Below, in pieces: positions 1 through 6,925 of a stretch of 23,666 nt of DNA. A program made the translations under genes and the position numbers. Origin of the DNA: JAVKSM01 sp039583705. Lineage in GTDB: Bacteria > Actinomycetota > Actinomycetes > Mycobacteriales > Pseudonocardiaceae. The stretch's first letter is position 1; each line of letters starts with the position of its first letter. The notes beneath the pieces are model-generated. The model searched no databases, was not told the DNA's origin, and saw nothing but the letters and a program-made list of their open reading frames with translations. The DNA lies in the NCBI GenBank assembly GCA_039583705.1, contig JAVKSM010000043.1, positions 1 through 23,666 on the forward strand. The letters are read 5' to 3'.

Positions 1-42
1 CCTTCCAAGCTGATGGTGCGGGTTCGATTCCCGTCGCCCGCT
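1..42 (+). tRNA. tRNA-Gly (anticodon TCC), 3' part only
   Basis: The window opens inside the anticodon arm of a tRNA. The 7-nt anticodon loop is at 2-8 and the anticodon TCC at 4-6. The T arm is complete: stem 18-22 pairs with 30-34 around the loop TTCGATT at 23-29. Positions 35-41 (CGCCCGC) are the 3' strand of the acceptor stem, which fits a GCGGGCG start as in bacterial tRNA-Gly, and T42 is the discriminator base. CCA is not encoded, as is common in actinobacteria. The D arm and 5' acceptor strand lie outside the window. The 3' ends of tRNA genes are frequent integration sites, and decayed accessory genes follow here. Confidence 0.9.
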
Positions 43-104
43 CTCACGCCGATGGTCCACCTCAGGAGCGTGATCCCGGGGCGGAACGCCCTGATGCCAG
101 CCCC

Positions 105-342
105 GACCGGCTCCCCAGCCGGGCCATCGCCGACGACCTCCGCGCCGCCATCACCAGCGGCGAGCTGGCCGCAGGCGCCAAGCTGGCCTCCGAGCGCCAG
201 CTCGCCGAGCAGTACGGCACCGCGCAACACCGCACACGAGGCGGCGATCCGGCTGGCTCGCCGAGCACGACCTGGTGACCGCCGAACACGGCCGGGCGTG
301 TTCGTGCGACCCGCCCAACCATTCATCCGCCTCGGCGGCAGA
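105..342 (+). pseudogene. GntR-family transcriptional regulator remnant (DNA-binding domain, frameshifted)
   Basis: A GntR winged-helix domain can be read only by switching frame three times. The first piece, from about 111, has the typical 'IADDLRAAI..GEL..G..L.SERQLAEQYGTA' pattern. The reading then moves to another frame for 'RNTAHEAAIRLA', to the third frame for 'LAEHDLVTAEHGR', and back for 'GVFVRP' near 298. Together these cover a whole HTH domain. No effector-binding domain follows, because the methyltransferase gene starts at 396. Small GntR proteins of this type are common in actinobacteria, often in mobile or xenobiotic-response loci. The call of a dead gene is firm if the sequence is accurate. 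What it once regulated cannot be told. Confidence 0.75.
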
Positions 343-395
343 CGCCCTCCTGGCGTGGCCCGGGCTGTGTCAGTGGGCGCCGATAGAGTCCCGGT

Positions 396-1292
396 ATGAC
401 CATCGGGCCGGGGCCGGAACAAGGTGTGCTCCCGCAGGTGCTGGCCGCCGGCGTCACGCACGGCGACGCGCTCAACTGGCTCCCGAAGCTGCCCTCGGCC
501 AGCGTGGATCTGTTTTTCACCAGCCCGCCCTACGCGGACGCTCGGGGTTACAGTCGCATACATCCCGATCACTACGTGGAGTGGTTCCTGCCCTTCGCGG
601 GAGCCATGCTGGCGGCGACCGGCGAGCGCGGCAGCCTCGTGCTCAACATCAAGAACCGCGTCGCCAACCGCGGTCCGCTCAAGGGTCAGCGCCACCCGTA
701 CGTCTACCAACTGGTCCTCGCGATGCAGGAGATGGGGTGGCGCTGGATCGAGACATACATCTGGGCCAAGCCGAACGCAGTCCCCGGCCGATACGGGCCA
801 CGCACCAAGGACAGTTTCGAGTACGTCTACCACTTCGCCCGCGGCGTCCAGCCGTTCTTCAACCTCGACGCCCTCCGGGTCCCCTACAAGACCGATGATG
901 CGGAGATCGCGCGCAGGAAGCTCGACCGGCTCGGCCGACGCAATACGGACGCAGGGTTCGGGCGCGACCGCACCACGACTTACCTGCTCGGCGGTGCCGA
1001 CCCCGGCAACGTCGTCAGCGTTCCGCAGACCTACAACCAGCATCGAGGCGTTGCCCACACCGCGGCCATGCCGGAGGGTTTGGCCGCGTTCTTTGTCGAG
1101 GCCATGAGCCCGCCGGACGGCATCGTCATCGACCCGTTCGCTGGAGGCGGCACGACGACGGTCGTGGCCCGTCGGCTCGGGCGCCGTGCTGGGGGGTTCG
1201 AGATCCATGAAGAGTTCGTCCAGGAAGCTCACCGCCGGATCACGCTCGACATTGCCGAGGACGTGCCGGGCGCGCTGGTGAGCGTGGGCTGA
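396..1292 (+). CDS. DNA methyltransferase, N4-cytosine/N6-adenine type (TSPPY, beta-like motif order)
   Basis: This 298-residue protein should transfer a methyl group from S-adenosylmethionine to an exocyclic amino group in DNA. The catalytic motif IV TSPPY is at residues 42-46, shortly after a GDAL segment at 24-27. The SAM-binding motif DPFAGGGTT is near the C-terminus, at 246-254. Catalytic motif before SAM motif is the beta-class order. TSPPY is most often seen in N4-cytosine enzymes, but N6-adenine cannot be excluded. The length is normal for a complete small methyltransferase and no frameshift is seen. The ATG start at 396 has no clear Shine-Dalgarno sequence. No restriction endonuclease is visible nearby; the neighbours are a broken GntR gene and a broken transporter, so this looks like an orphan enzyme or the survivor of a decayed island. 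The recognition sequence cannot be read from the protein. Confidence 0.88.
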   Translation: MTIGPGPEQGVLPQVLAAGVTHGDALNWLPKLPSASVDLFFTSPPYADARGYSRIHPDHYVEWFLPFAGAMLAATGERGSLVLNIKNRVANRGPLKGQRHPYVYQLVLAMQEMGWRWIETYIWAKPNAVPGRYGPRTKDSFEYVYHFARGVQPFFNLDALRVPYKTDDAEIARRKLDRLGRRNTDAGFGRDRTTTYLLGGADPGNVVSVPQTYNQHRGVAHTAAMPEGLAAFFVEAMSPPDGIVIDPFAGGGTTTVVARRLGRRAGGFEIHEEFVQEAHRRITLDIAEDVPGALVSVG

Positions 1293-1334
1293 CGTGGCGG
1301 GGATCGAGCAGGCCTACGAGCTGCCCGTCGAGTA

Positions 1335-2064
1335 GTGCGCCGCGCCGCGCTCACCGTGGCCCTCGGCCTGTGCTGGGGGTCCAACTTCCTGTGGATCACA
1401 TACGCGCTCGGCGGCTTCTCCCCCGCCACCATCGCCGCGGTGCGGCTGCTGCTCGGCGGCGGCGTCTGCTTCGCCTTCTGCCTGGCCACCCGCGCCCGCT
1501 TCCCCCGCAGCCCGGCGGTGCTGGCGCCGGTCGTCGGCGTCGGTGTGCTCGCCAACGCCCTGCCCTACACCCCTGTTCGCCATCGGCGAGCAACACACCT
1601 CCTCAGCCATCGCCGGCCTGCTCAACAGCACCGCCCCACTGTGGACCCTGCTGCTGGCCTGGGCACTACGCGACCGGACAGCCCAGAAGCGCAGCGCCCT
1701 CGATGTGACGATCGGCCTGGCCGGCTCCGCGCTGATGGTGGCCCCGGCCGTGCTCAGCGCCCGCGGCGAACTGTCCGGCGTACTCGCCTGCCTGGCCGCC
1801 GCGCTGTGCTACGGCCTGAGCTACGTCTACATCGACCGCTACGTCCCCACCCGCCGCTACAGCCTGCCCACCCTCGCCGCCTACCAACTCACCGCCGCCG
1901 GGATCCTCACCGCACCCTTCGCCGTCCTGGGCGCCACCGGCCCCCACCCACCTGGCGTGGGCGCCGTCGTCCCGCTGGTGATCCTCGGCGCTGTTCTCAC
2001 ACTGACCGGCGTCGCACTCACCCGCGCCCGCACAGCCTCCGCCACATCCGCACCTGCTCCATGA
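1335..2064 (+). pseudogene. EamA/DMT-family transporter, frameshifted and internally deleted
   Basis: The GTG at 1335 begins a typical EamA (drug/metabolite transporter) N-terminus with hydrophobic helices, including 'GLCWGSNFLWI' and 'LANALPYT'. At a run of four C (1570-1573) the reading must shift by one base. The other frame then gives 'LFAIGEQHTSSAIAGLLNST' and runs to the stop at 2064. A second lesion is apparent: after 'GATGPH' near 1940 the text goes straight to a last-helix-like segment ending in 'TGVALTRAR'. This skips roughly 60 residues expected in the second EamA domain. Intact family members have about 10 helices and about 300 residues. The single-base shift could be a sequencing error, but the missing segment argues for a real pseudogene. 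Its 3' end overlaps the convergent gene by 47 bases. Confidence 0.75.
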
Positions 2065-2494
2065 AAGCGTTCGACGTGGTGCTCATCCTCGCCGCCCAGC
2101 GGCCAGACACCGGACTTACTATCCTCACCGCCTCTGGCAGCGGGTACGAACCGTCAACCGCCCTATCCCGATCGACCACCTCGACGGGCCGTTTGGCCAA
2201 TCTGGCACCAAGAAATCCTGAGAGAAGCAGCGCCAGGCCAAAGATCGCGCTCAAGAAATCCAGGTAATGACCCACACTGGCTGGCTCTCCCCAACGCATC
2301 CAGGAGAACAGGTGGAGGCCCTCGCATATATGAGCAAGAACGACCACCACCAGGAACCCTGCGCCGAGCAGCCGTGCGAACGAGAAGACGGTCTTCGCCC
2401 TGACGAACACGACTATCGACCAGGCGAGCAGTACGCACACCAGCGCTGACGCGCCAAGCGCTTTGAGTAACGTGACGCTTAAGCCTGAGATCAT
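2018..2494 (-). CDS. hypothetical small integral membrane protein
   Basis: This 158-residue protein matches no family I recognise. Three hydrophobic segments are visible: about residues 9-31, 41-59 and 74-95. A polar, probably cytoplasmic tail of about 60 residues follows. I chose the ATG at 2494 because GAGGG lies about 7 bases upstream; a TTG eight residues further up is less likely. Base composition is clearly lower in GC than the surrounding genes, with AT-containing stretches such as that near 2320-2335, which suggests recent acquisition. It is convergent with, and overlaps by 47 bases, the decayed EamA gene. The overlapping tail may therefore be a product of the deletion there and not of selection on this protein. 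Confidence 0.6.
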   Translation of the reverse strand: MISGLSVTLLKALGASALVCVLLAWSIVVFVRAKTVFSFARLLGAGFLVVVVLAHICEGLHLFSWMRWGEPASVGHYLDFLSAIFGLALLLSGFLGARLAKRPVEVVDRDRAVDGSYPLPEAVRIVSPVSGRWAARMSTTSNAFMEQVRMWRRLCGRG

Positions 2495-2730
2495 TTCAGA
2501 ACCCTCACGACGCAACCATTACGGGGTGAGCCTACTCGTGGTACCAGCAAGCGCCGACCGGCGGCCACGACCCGGCAGCCACGACCCCGGCCACGACCCG
2601 ATGAGGATCTCTCGAGCCCCGGTCCCGGACCCTGCTCTCTCGCCCGGTCAGTGCGGCACGTCGGCCCGACCTGGACGACCCGGCAGGCCGGCCAGCGACG
2701 CCGCAAGCCCAACAGGTTGACACCAGGTTG
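2495..2730. other. intergenic stretch, no gene supported
   Basis: This is the upstream half of the 425-base gap between the membrane-protein gene and the NlpC/P60 gene. I see no convincing reading frame. CCACGACCC occurs three times in close succession (2565-2573, 2579-2587, 2591-2599). TTGACA at 2717-2722 is a perfect -35 hexamer just before the candidate riboswitch, but the expected -10 position has no TAnnnT match, so a promoter there is only possible. Confidence 0.5.
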
Positions 2731-2897
2731 GGTTGCCGTTCGCAGAGCGGAACACTCACGGTGAATGAGGCCCGGCTCGACCACCCACCGCAAGACTCAG
2801 CTGGGTGAGGGCAGGGCATGCTTGCGGCCCGGGTTCTTGCCCGCTACGCCACAGGCCCTACGCTTCGTCACGACTTCGCATCAGGGGCCGGCGACGA
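2731..2897 (+). promoter_or_regulatory. candidate c-di-AMP (ydaO/yuaA-type) riboswitch leader
   Basis: Several points fit the ydaO family, which in actinobacteria often precedes cell-wall hydrolase genes. GTTGCCG at 2732-2738 can pair with CGGCGAC at 2889-2895 (one G-U pair), closing the whole element like the P1 stem. Just inside the 5' strand the order GGAAC then GGTGAAT resembles the conserved GGAACC/GGGTGAATC block. The 3' side has CGTCA and ends GACGAGAGGGAAGGAG, running into the ribosome binding site. The length of about 165 bases is right. Against it, the highly conserved AGCTAACC box is not clearly present, so the element is either diverged or a false resemblance. Confidence 0.4.
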
Positions 2898-2919
2898 GAG
2901 GGAAGGAGCTTAGCGGGGC

Positions 2920-3987
2920 GTGTCGCTACTTCTCGTCAGGCACGCGGTACGGCGCGTGCTGCCCGTGTTCCTCACCGGTGCCCTGGTCGCTGCGGCGTCG
3001 GTCGGTGCTACGTCCCTCGGTCTCGCGACTCCGGCGCGGGCCGACCCGGTGCCGCCGGGGAACGTGTCGGACGCGGTGGCACAGCTCACCGCGTTGAGCC
3101 GGCAGGCGGAAGTCCTCACCGAGGCGTGGCACGTCGCCCAGGACCAGTTGGCCGCGCGCCAGGCCGAGTTGACCAAGGCACAGGCCGGCGCCACCGCGGC
3201 TCAGGCCGCTCTGGCTGCCGCCCGCGCGAGGCAGGAGCAGTTCCACGAGCAGGTCGACCGTTTCACCAACGCGTCGTTCCAAGGTGCCCAGCTCAACCCG
3301 TTCTCGGCGCTCCTGGCCAGTGACTCGCCCCGGGACTACCTCGACCAGCTCAGCGAGCTCGACTCCGTGGTCCTCGACACCAGGGCGGTGCTGGACACCT
3401 ACCTGGCCGCCACGGCCGACGCCGGACGCGCCGCAGCCGCGGCCGACACCGCGACTGCCCGGTCCCAGCAGGCCGCCACCGACGCGGCCCAGGTCGCCAA
3501 TGACGTCACTGCCCGCAAGCAGCAGGCTGACGCGCAGATGGCGGTGGTGCAGCAGCGCCTCGCCCAGCTCACAGGTGCCGACCGCAAGCTGTTCCTCTCC
3601 CCCGGCGACGTCAACTTCCCGGTCGACGTCCCGGGCAGCGGGATAGCCGTCACCGCATTGCGGATAGCGCTGACCCAGCAGGGCAAGCCCTACGTGTGGG
3701 GCGCCACCGGCCCCGGGTCCTACGACTGCTCGGGGCTGGTCTACTGGGCCTACAAGCAGTTGGGGATCACCGTTCCGCGCTCCGCCGCCGAGCAGGCCCA
3801 GGTGGGCGAACCAGTGGCGCGACAGGATTTGGAGCCCGGCGACCTGGTGTTCTTCTACCACCCGGTCAGCCACGTCGGGATCTACGTCGGCGACGGGAAG
3901 GTCCTGCAGGCGCCGCAGTCCGGCGACGTCGTGAAGGTCTCGCCGATGACCGGCATGGACTTCAACTCCGCGCGCCGCCTTCCCTGA
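2920..3987 (+). CDS. secreted NlpC/P60 peptidoglycan hydrolase (RipA-like layout)
   Basis: This 355-residue protein probably cuts peptide stems of peptidoglycan outside the membrane. Residues 1-41 are a signal peptide: basic start, hydrophobic core, and a likely cut after ARA. Residues about 45-220 are an Ala/Gln-rich coiled coil, as in RipA-type hydrolases where such a region autoinhibits or positions the enzyme. The NlpC/P60 domain occupies about 240-355. It carries the catalytic cysteine C270 in YDCSGLVYWAY and the histidine H318 in SHVGIYVGDG. The third active-site position is less clear: the segment is VLQAPQSGD where many relatives have His (HAP). The GTG start at 2920 is chosen because AAGGAG at 2903-2908 precedes it and the signal peptide follows directly. 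The leader is a candidate c-di-AMP riboswitch. Confidence 0.9.
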   Translation: MSLLLVRHAVRRVLPVFLTGALVAAASVGATSLGLATPARADPVPPGNVSDAVAQLTALSRQAEVLTEAWHVAQDQLAARQAELTKAQAGATAAQAALAAARARQEQFHEQVDRFTNASFQGAQLNPFSALLASDSPRDYLDQLSELDSVVLDTRAVLDTYLAATADAGRAAAAADTATARSQQAATDAAQVANDVTARKQQADAQMAVVQQRLAQLTGADRKLFLSPGDVNFPVDVPGSGIAVTALRIALTQQGKPYVWGATGPGSYDCSGLVYWAYKQLGITVPRSAAEQAQVGEPVARQDLEPGDLVFFYHPVSHVGIYVGDGKVLQAPQSGDVVKVSPMTGMDFNSARRLP

Positions 3988-4039
3988 GCCGGGAGATACC
4001 CGCTCGCCCCGGTCGGCGATCAGACTACGACTGTGTGAC

Positions 4040-4563
4040 GTGACTCTCATTGCCCGCACCCTGACCCCAGCCGGTTGGGAGATCGTCTTCCCGGTCGTCG
4101 TCGGCGCGTTTCTCGGCACGCTGCGTGCCACGAGGTCGAGCAGGCCTCGCCGCGCGGGACGACCCCCTGCCGTTTCTGCTGGCCGACCCGCGAGCTGCGC
4201 TACTGGACGTATCGGATGGGCTGTGGACGCGGGCTGGTCGACCTGGACCGGGCGCTGGGCGCCCGCCGGCAAGCCATTTCCTGCGAGCTCGTGCTGGAGG
4301 TCACCGACGAGATGTGCCCGTGGAATGCCGGATGCTGGCGGCTGCGGGTCTCGCCCGGCGGGGCCGCCGAGCTCCGGCCGACCGCCGAGCCGCCCGCGCT
4401 GGCCTGCGACGTCGCCGACCTCGGCGCGGCCTACCTCGGTGCCACCCGGATCACCGCGCTGGCCGCCGCCGGACGGGTCCGCGAACTCGAACCCGGCGCG
4501 GCGCGCACCGCTTCCCGGGTGTTCGCCGGGGACGTCGAGCCTTACTGTTCGGAGGTTTTCTGA
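4040..4563 (+). pseudogene. eis: Eis-like GNAT acetyltransferase, internally deleted and frameshifted
   Basis: The GTG at 4040 opens a perfect-looking Eis N-terminus ('LIARTLTPAGWE..FPVVVGAFL', about 28 codons). The text then jumps to the C-terminal sterol-carrier-like domain of Eis: 'HEVEQA' in one frame, 'LAARDDPLPFLLADPRAAL' in another, and finally 'VDLDRALGARR..LEVTDE.CPWNAG' to the stop at 4563. Eis proteins have about 400 residues, so some 240 residues are missing, including nearly all of the GNAT acetyl-CoA-binding domain. Intact Eis acetylates amines, including lysines and aminoglycosides. The remnant cannot do this. It is convergent with rpiB, 46 bases apart. Confidence 0.8.
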
Positions 4564-4609
4564 CGGCGTCTGAACCCCCTGACCCGGCGTGTGGCGCTCG
4601 GCACCGGTA

Positions 4610-5083
4610 CTACCGGCTCGGCAGCGCCGGCGGCTCGCCACTGGTCTCGTACGCGGTGAGCAGGGCGATGCGGCGGACATGGCGCTCGCCGCCGGAGAAC
4701 GGCGTGGCGAGGAAGGCCTCGACGATCCGGGTGGCCTCCTCCGCGCTGTGCATACGGGCTCCGAGCCCGGCGACCTGGGCGTCGTTGTGCTCCCGGGCCA
4801 GGGCCGCGGTCTCGGTGCTCCACGCCAGCGCCGCCCGGCAGCCCGGCACCTTGTTCGCCGAGATCTGCTCACCGTTTCCGGAACCGCCGATCACGACCCC
4901 GAGACTGCCCGCGTCGGCCACCACCCGCCTGGCCGTCTCGACGCAGTACACCGGGTAGTCGTCGTCGAGGTCGAACCGGGCCGGTCCGACGTCGACCACG
5001 TCGTGGCCCAGGCTGGTGAGGTGAGCGACGAGGTGGGCCTTGAGCTCGAAGCCGGCGTGGTCGGATCCCAGGTAGACGCGCAC
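4610..5083 (-). CDS. rpiB: ribose-5-phosphate isomerase B
   Basis: This 157-residue enzyme interconverts ribose 5-phosphate and ribulose 5-phosphate in the pentose phosphate pathway in the cytosol. The N-terminus 'RVYLGSDHAGFELK' and the 'GGSGNGEQISANKVPG' loop are diagnostic of actinobacterial RpiB. In this subfamily a glutamate (E72 here) takes the place of the catalytic cysteine of the E. coli enzyme. 'ALAREHNDAQVAGLGARMH' completes the fold. The GTG at 5083 is chosen because homologues begin at this point and AGGA lies about 9 bases upstream. It is divergent from the YbdK-like gene. In M. tuberculosis rpiB (Rv2465c) also lies beside the Rv2466c reductase gene. Confidence 0.95.
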   Translation of the reverse strand: MRVYLGSDHAGFELKAHLVAHLTSLGHDVVDVGPARFDLDDDYPVYCVETARRVVADAGSLGVVIGGSGNGEQISANKVPGCRAALAWSTETAALAREHNDAQVAGLGARMHSAEEATRIVEAFLATPFSGGERHVRRIALLTAYETSGEPPALPSR

Positions 5084-5199
5084 AGCGCGGCATCCTGCCA
5101 AATGATCGGCGGGGTTGACGGCGCGGGCAAGCGGATCGCGGTCTGACCCGTTCGAGCGTGGGCCGCGCGGCGGTGAGCCGCGGGCGTAGCCGCCGCCGT

Positions 5200-5211
5200 T
5201 ATGGTCGCCGG
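5200..5211 (+). promoter_or_regulatory. candidate -10 element for a leaderless transcript
   Basis: TATGGT at 5200-5205 fits the actinobacterial TAnnnT -10 pattern and ends six bases before the ATG at 5212. The ATG has no Shine-Dalgarno sequence, so transcription may start at the start codon itself. There is no convincing -35 box. Confidence 0.35.
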
Positions 5212-6312
5212 ATGGCCGCGGAGCTGGGAGTCGAAGAGGAGTTCCACGTTCTCGACCCGGCCACGGGGTGCACCGTGGCACGGGCGCCGGAGTTGCTGGA
5301 CCGGCTGGCGGGCGAGAAGTTCAGCGCCGAGCTGAAGCCGACGGTGGTGGAGATCGGCACCCGGCCCTGCCGGACGCTCCCGGAGCTGCGGGTCGAGCTG
5401 GCCCGGTTGCGTGCGGCTCTCCTCGAAGCCGCGGATGCGCTGGGCGTCGGGGTGGTCGCTGCGGGCAGTGTCCCGCAGGTGGATCCAGGGTCCCGCGGCG
5501 TGACCAGGGAGCAGCGCTACGAGAACATCGGCGAGGAGTATCAGGTGCTGGCACGGGACCAGCAGATCTGCGGCTGCCAGATCCACGTCGAGGTCGAGGA
5601 CCGGGAACTCGCCGTGGCCGCGATGGCGCACGTCGCGCCCTGGCTGCCGGTGTTGCTCGCCCTCTCGGCCAGCTCACCGTTCTGGCAGGGCACCGACACC
5701 GGCTACGCCAGTTCCCGCACCCTGATGTGGCAACGCTGGCCGACGGCCGGCCCACCACCCGGCCCGCTGGCCTCCGCCGCCGAGTACGACCGTCTGGTGG
5801 CCGATCTCGTCGCCTCTGGGACGATCTCCGACCCGGGGATGGTCTACTTCGACCTCCGGCCCTCGGCGCACCTGCCGACCCTCGAGGTGCGCGTGGCGGA
5901 CTCCTGTCCCCGGCTCGAGGACGTGTTGCTGCTCGCGGGGCTGTCACGGGCGCTGGTCGAGCGCGGCTGCGCCGCCGCCCGGGCGGGTCGGGAGTTACCC
6001 GAGACGCGCGCGGAGCTGCTGCGGGGGGCGACCTGGCGGGCCGCCCGCTCCGGGCTGGAGGGCGACCTCGTCGACCTGTCCGGCCCCGGTCTGCTCCCGG
6101 CAGCCCAGGTGGTGGCGCAGCTCGTGAACCACGTGCGGACCGAGCTACGGACCGCCGGCGACGACACTCTCGTCGAAGCGCTGGTGGCGGCGGCGCTGCG
6201 GCGGGGCAGTTCCGCGGCCCGGCAGCGGGCGACCGCTCGCAGCGGCGGGCCGGCCGCGGTGGTGGCCGGCCTGCTCACCGAGACCCGGGCCGCCGACGGC
6301 GAGCTCAGATGA
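5212..6312 (+). CDS. YbdK-type carboxylate-amine ligase (glutamate-cysteine ligase type 2 family)
   Basis: This 366-residue protein belongs to the GCS2 family, ATP-dependent ligases joining glutamate or a similar acid to an amine. The family mark 'LGVEEEFHVLDP' stands at the N-terminus. 'ELKPTVVEIGTRPC' and 'ICGCQIHVEVEDRE' supply the expected acidic and histidine residues. 'FDLRPSAHLPTLEVRVAD' is the late conserved block. YbdK proteins have only weak glutamate-cysteine ligase activity where tested and their true substrate is mostly unknown, so the exact reaction is open. The start at 5212 is set by the GVEEEF motif and by a possible leaderless promoter. The 3' end overlaps the convergent reductase gene by 8 bases. 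A thiol-linked role is conceivable given that neighbour, but this is inference. Confidence 0.85.
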   Translation: MAAELGVEEEFHVLDPATGCTVARAPELLDRLAGEKFSAELKPTVVEIGTRPCRTLPELRVELARLRAALLEAADALGVGVVAAGSVPQVDPGSRGVTREQRYENIGEEYQVLARDQQICGCQIHVEVEDRELAVAAMAHVAPWLPVLLALSASSPFWQGTDTGYASSRTLMWQRWPTAGPPPGPLASAAEYDRLVADLVASGTISDPGMVYFDLRPSAHLPTLEVRVADSCPRLEDVLLLAGLSRALVERGCAAARAGRELPETRAELLRGATWRAARSGLEGDLVDLSGPGLLPAAQVVAQLVNHVRTELRTAGDDTLVEALVAAALRRGSSAARQRATARSGGPAAVVAGLLTETRAADGELR

Positions 6313-6925
6313 ACTCGGGGTGCTCGGTACGGGTGCGCTTGAGCTCGAAGAAATGCGGGTAGGTGGCCAGCGCGCGACAGCCGTCGAAGACCATGCCGGC
6401 CTCTTCGCCACGCGGGATCCGGGACAGCACCGGACCGAACCAGGCCACACCGTCGACGTGCAGGACCGGCGTGCCGACATCGAGGCCGACGGGCTCCATG
6501 CCGGCGTCGTGGCTGGCCCGCAGGGCATCGTCGTACTCGCCGGACCCGGCGGCGGCCGCGAGCTCCGGGGCCAGCTCCAGCTCCTCCAGCGCCGCGGCGA
6601 CGACGGCCGGGAAGTCCTTGTCCCCACCGGCGTGGATCCGGCGGCCGAGGGCGGTGTACAGCAGCTCGAGCACTCCGGTCCCGTACTTGGCGGCCGCGGC
6701 CATGCACACCCGGACCGTGCCCAGCGCATCCCGCATCAGTGCGGCATGGTCCTCGCTCATCTCGCGGCCCTCGTTGAGCATGGTCAGGCTCATGACGTGC
6801 CAGGACAGGGTGATGTCGCGGACCTCGCGCACCTCAAGGATCCAGCGGGACCCGATCCACGCCCACGGGCACGCCGGGTCGAACCAGAAGTCGATCCGGC
6901 TCCTGCCGGTACTGCTCAAGCCCAT
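6305..6925 (-). CDS. mycothiol-dependent reductase of the DsbA family (Rv2466c homologue), CPWA active site
   Basis: This 206-residue cytosolic protein has a thioredoxin-like fold. It closely resembles M. tuberculosis Rv2466c, a mycothiol-dependent oxidoreductase that activates nitro prodrugs. Visible shared blocks are 'FWFDPACPW', 'SRWILEVREVRDI', 'VGTPVLHVDGVAWFGPV', 'SRIPRGEEAG' and 'YPHFFELKRTRTE'. The nucleophilic cysteine is C19, but the expected resolving cysteine at 22 is alanine: the motif reads CPWAW where Rv2466c has CPWCW. This would leave a monothiol enzyme that must be resolved by mycothiol. The ATG at 6925 is preceded by GGAGAGGG. It is divergent from pepN, as in M. tuberculosis. 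Confidence 0.92.
   Translation of the reverse strand: MGLSSTGRSRIDFWFDPACPWAWIGSRWILEVREVRDITLSWHVMSLTMLNEGREMSEDHAALMRDALGTVRVCMAAAAKYGTGVLELLYTALGRRIHAGGDKDFPAVVAAALEELELAPELAAAAGSGEYDDALRASHDAGMEPVGLDVGTPVLHVDGVAWFGPVLSRIPRGEEAGMVFDGCRALATYPHFFELKRTRTEHPEFI

Noticed and set aside
1294..1335. A 13-codon GTG frame between the methyltransferase and the EamA remnant
   Set aside because: It is too short to support, has no ribosome binding site and may be random or part of the decayed transporter leader.
2463..2720. Possible 85-codon plus-strand gene in the gap before the NlpC/P60 gene
   Set aside because: It crosses the start of the opposite membrane-protein gene, is Pro/Arg-rich, and has no motif or plausible homologue.
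1..4563. Actinomycete integrative and conjugative element
   Set aside because: A tRNA end and a GntR fragment fit, but no integrase, replication or transfer gene and no second attachment site are visible.
2926..4872. A 648-codon open frame on the minus strand opposite the NlpC/P60 and eis-like genes
   Set aside because: It is antisense to a clear secreted hydrolase, has low-complexity Arg/Gly/Val composition and no family motif. High GC leaves such frames open by chance.
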